A stretch of DNA of 31,947 bases from Cristatella mucedo (taxonomy: Eukaryota; Bryozoa; Phylactolaemata; Cristatellidae): assembly GCA_009760855.2 (NCBI GenBank), contig WPIO01000103.1, forward strand, positions 1,446,001 through 1,477,947, given 5' to 3'. Shown here in pieces: positions 31,163 through 31,947 of this stretch (the first letter of the stretch is position 1; the number at the start of each line of letters is the position of its first letter). Made by a program: the position numbers and the translations under genes. The notes beneath the pieces were generated by a model, which was not told the DNA's origin, did not search any database, and was given only the letters and a program-made list of their open reading frames with translations.

Positions 31163-31531
31163 ATGTATCGAAAAAGTCCTCAAAAGGGAAACTCGTTTCA
31201 CGCTGAAGAATTACCTGTTCCAGAGATTAAAGCAACGGATTTTGATTGTGATACATGTGATGTTCCTTTTCCAAGTTTTTCTGACCTGACATATGGTGAT
31301 GAAAGAAGACGTATATTAGAAAGTGAAATGGTTTTATCGTGTGGTGGAAATATTCCAAAACTACTCAATGAGACAGATGAAGATTATACTTATCGTTTAT
31401 ATAAAATGTTTCAAAGTATAAGTTGTTCAACACCTCTTTTTGAATTGCTTCCAAGTAGAACAACGAAATCATCAACTATTTGCATTAATATTCTATCATC
31501 TGTATCAACACTAAATTTTATACCTGAACCC
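31163..31531 (+). CDS. Unidentified AT-rich ORF, truncated by an L2 insertion
   Basis: An ATG-initiated frame of about 123 codons before the L2 begins (the frame then runs some 10 codons into the L2 and stops). Codons are AT-rich at third positions, unlike the GC-rich host exons nearby, and the amino-acid composition is protein-like: acidic, with motifs such as TDFDCDTCD, YGDERRRILESEMVL and LNETDEDYTYRLYKMFQ. I do not recognise a family. A TAG is immediately upstream in frame, preceded by a pyrimidine-rich stretch (ATTTCCTTAATATAG) that could also be a splice acceptor, so this may be an internal exon. It may be a host gene exon, a DNA-transposon gene or an integrated foreign (viral or symbiont) piece. 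Confidence 0.4.
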
Positions 31532-31866
31532 TCCCGACCTGCATCAGAACATCCCCTGACCTGACCACATTTAAAAGAAACTTAAAAACATACCTATTTA
31601 GGACAGCATTTAGTGGGTCCTTGTGATTCGTCCTCGATGTGCTTATGCGTGCTGACACTGTTCATGCTGCCACTAACCACATTTGCATGCTGACCCAGTG
31701 CATGTAACCCCTAACCATGTTATTCATTTTGTTTGTTTTTCAAGCATGATTTTACTTACTATTCTATTGCGTATCACTTTGCAGCAAATGTAAAGCGCCT
31801 AGAAAGAGATTAAGTTCTCTGAGGGCGCTTTATCAAGTGCAATATTATTATTATTATTATTATTAA
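31532..31866 (+). mobile_element. L2-type LINE 3' end, young, inserted in the AT-rich segment
   Basis: 5'-truncated just before the ORF end (CATCCCCTGACCTGACCACATTTAAAAG), followed by the complete 3' UTR (TTTAGTGGGTCCTTGTGATTCGTC), 3' stem and about eight ATT units. Its last 96 bases before the tail (31761-31856) are identical to 5005-5100. Confidence 0.92.
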
Positions 31867-31947
31867 CTATTTCTTTTAGTTGTATCATAAAAAGCATCAA
31901 CTGTTGTTGTTGGACCATTTGGAGCAACAATAGTTTTTACTTGAGGT
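31867..31947 (-). other. AT-rich flank right of the L2, open on the minus strand
   Basis: The composition matches 31103-31531, so it is probably the other side of the L2 insertion. The minus strand has a frame with plausible composition (contains VAPNGPTTTVDAFYD) that stops at the L2 border; the plus frame here is Cys-rich and less protein-like. Too short to name. Confidence 0.3.

Overview
This window is nuclear DNA from a metazoan, probably an arthropod. It has small protein-coding exons split by introns with GT/AG borders, retrotransposon debris and long microsatellites. It carries no bacterial operons or plasmid functions. The arthropod assignment is an inference: the gamma-COP C-terminus and its HAIVNL segment look more insect-like than vertebrate-like. 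The species cannot be named from the sequence.

Two host genes are recognised, both on the minus strand and in tandem. (1) A complete gamma-COP gene (COPG, coatomer subunit gamma) runs from an ATG at 25737 to a TGA at 14124. I could join 16 coding exons with consistent phase, giving 2682 nt and 893 codons plus stop. (2) The 5' end of an AF9/ENL-type YEATS-domain gene lies at 6150-6904. It has a four-codon first coding exon and a second exon holding the first half of the YEATS domain. The remaining exons were not found and presumably lie beyond position 1.

Layout: 1-6149, presumed AF9/ENL intron 2, with four L2-type LINE 3' ends and a ~570-bp CA/TC/TCTCTG microsatellite. 6150-7060, AF9/ENL exons in a GC-rich promoter-like island. 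7060-13990, intergenic, with L2 fragments (one with reverse-transcriptase coding remnants), three tRNA-derived SINEs (two as an inverted pair) and a GC-rich patch. 14124-25737, COPG; intron 1 holds a nested and folded-back L2, and introns 2, 6 and 12 hold SINEs. 25740-27740, COPG promoter region and GC-rich sequence with a (CT)n run. 27800-29845, a diverged ~171-bp tandem satellite with an L2 inside it. 29847-30130, an L2 fragment split by a SINE. 30130-30990, a GC-rich island. 30992-31096, an inverted repeat. 31103-31947, an AT-rich segment with an unidentified ORF, cut by a very recent-looking L2 end.

The most interesting structures are the 236-bp-arm L2 palindrome in COPG intron 1, SINEs that share the L2 3' end (suggesting an L2-SINE partnership), the ~171-bp satellite, and the compositionally foreign AT-rich ORF at the right end. 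Both host genes are housekeeping: vesicle coat, and chromatin reading for transcription elongation. No functional link between them is implied by their adjacency.
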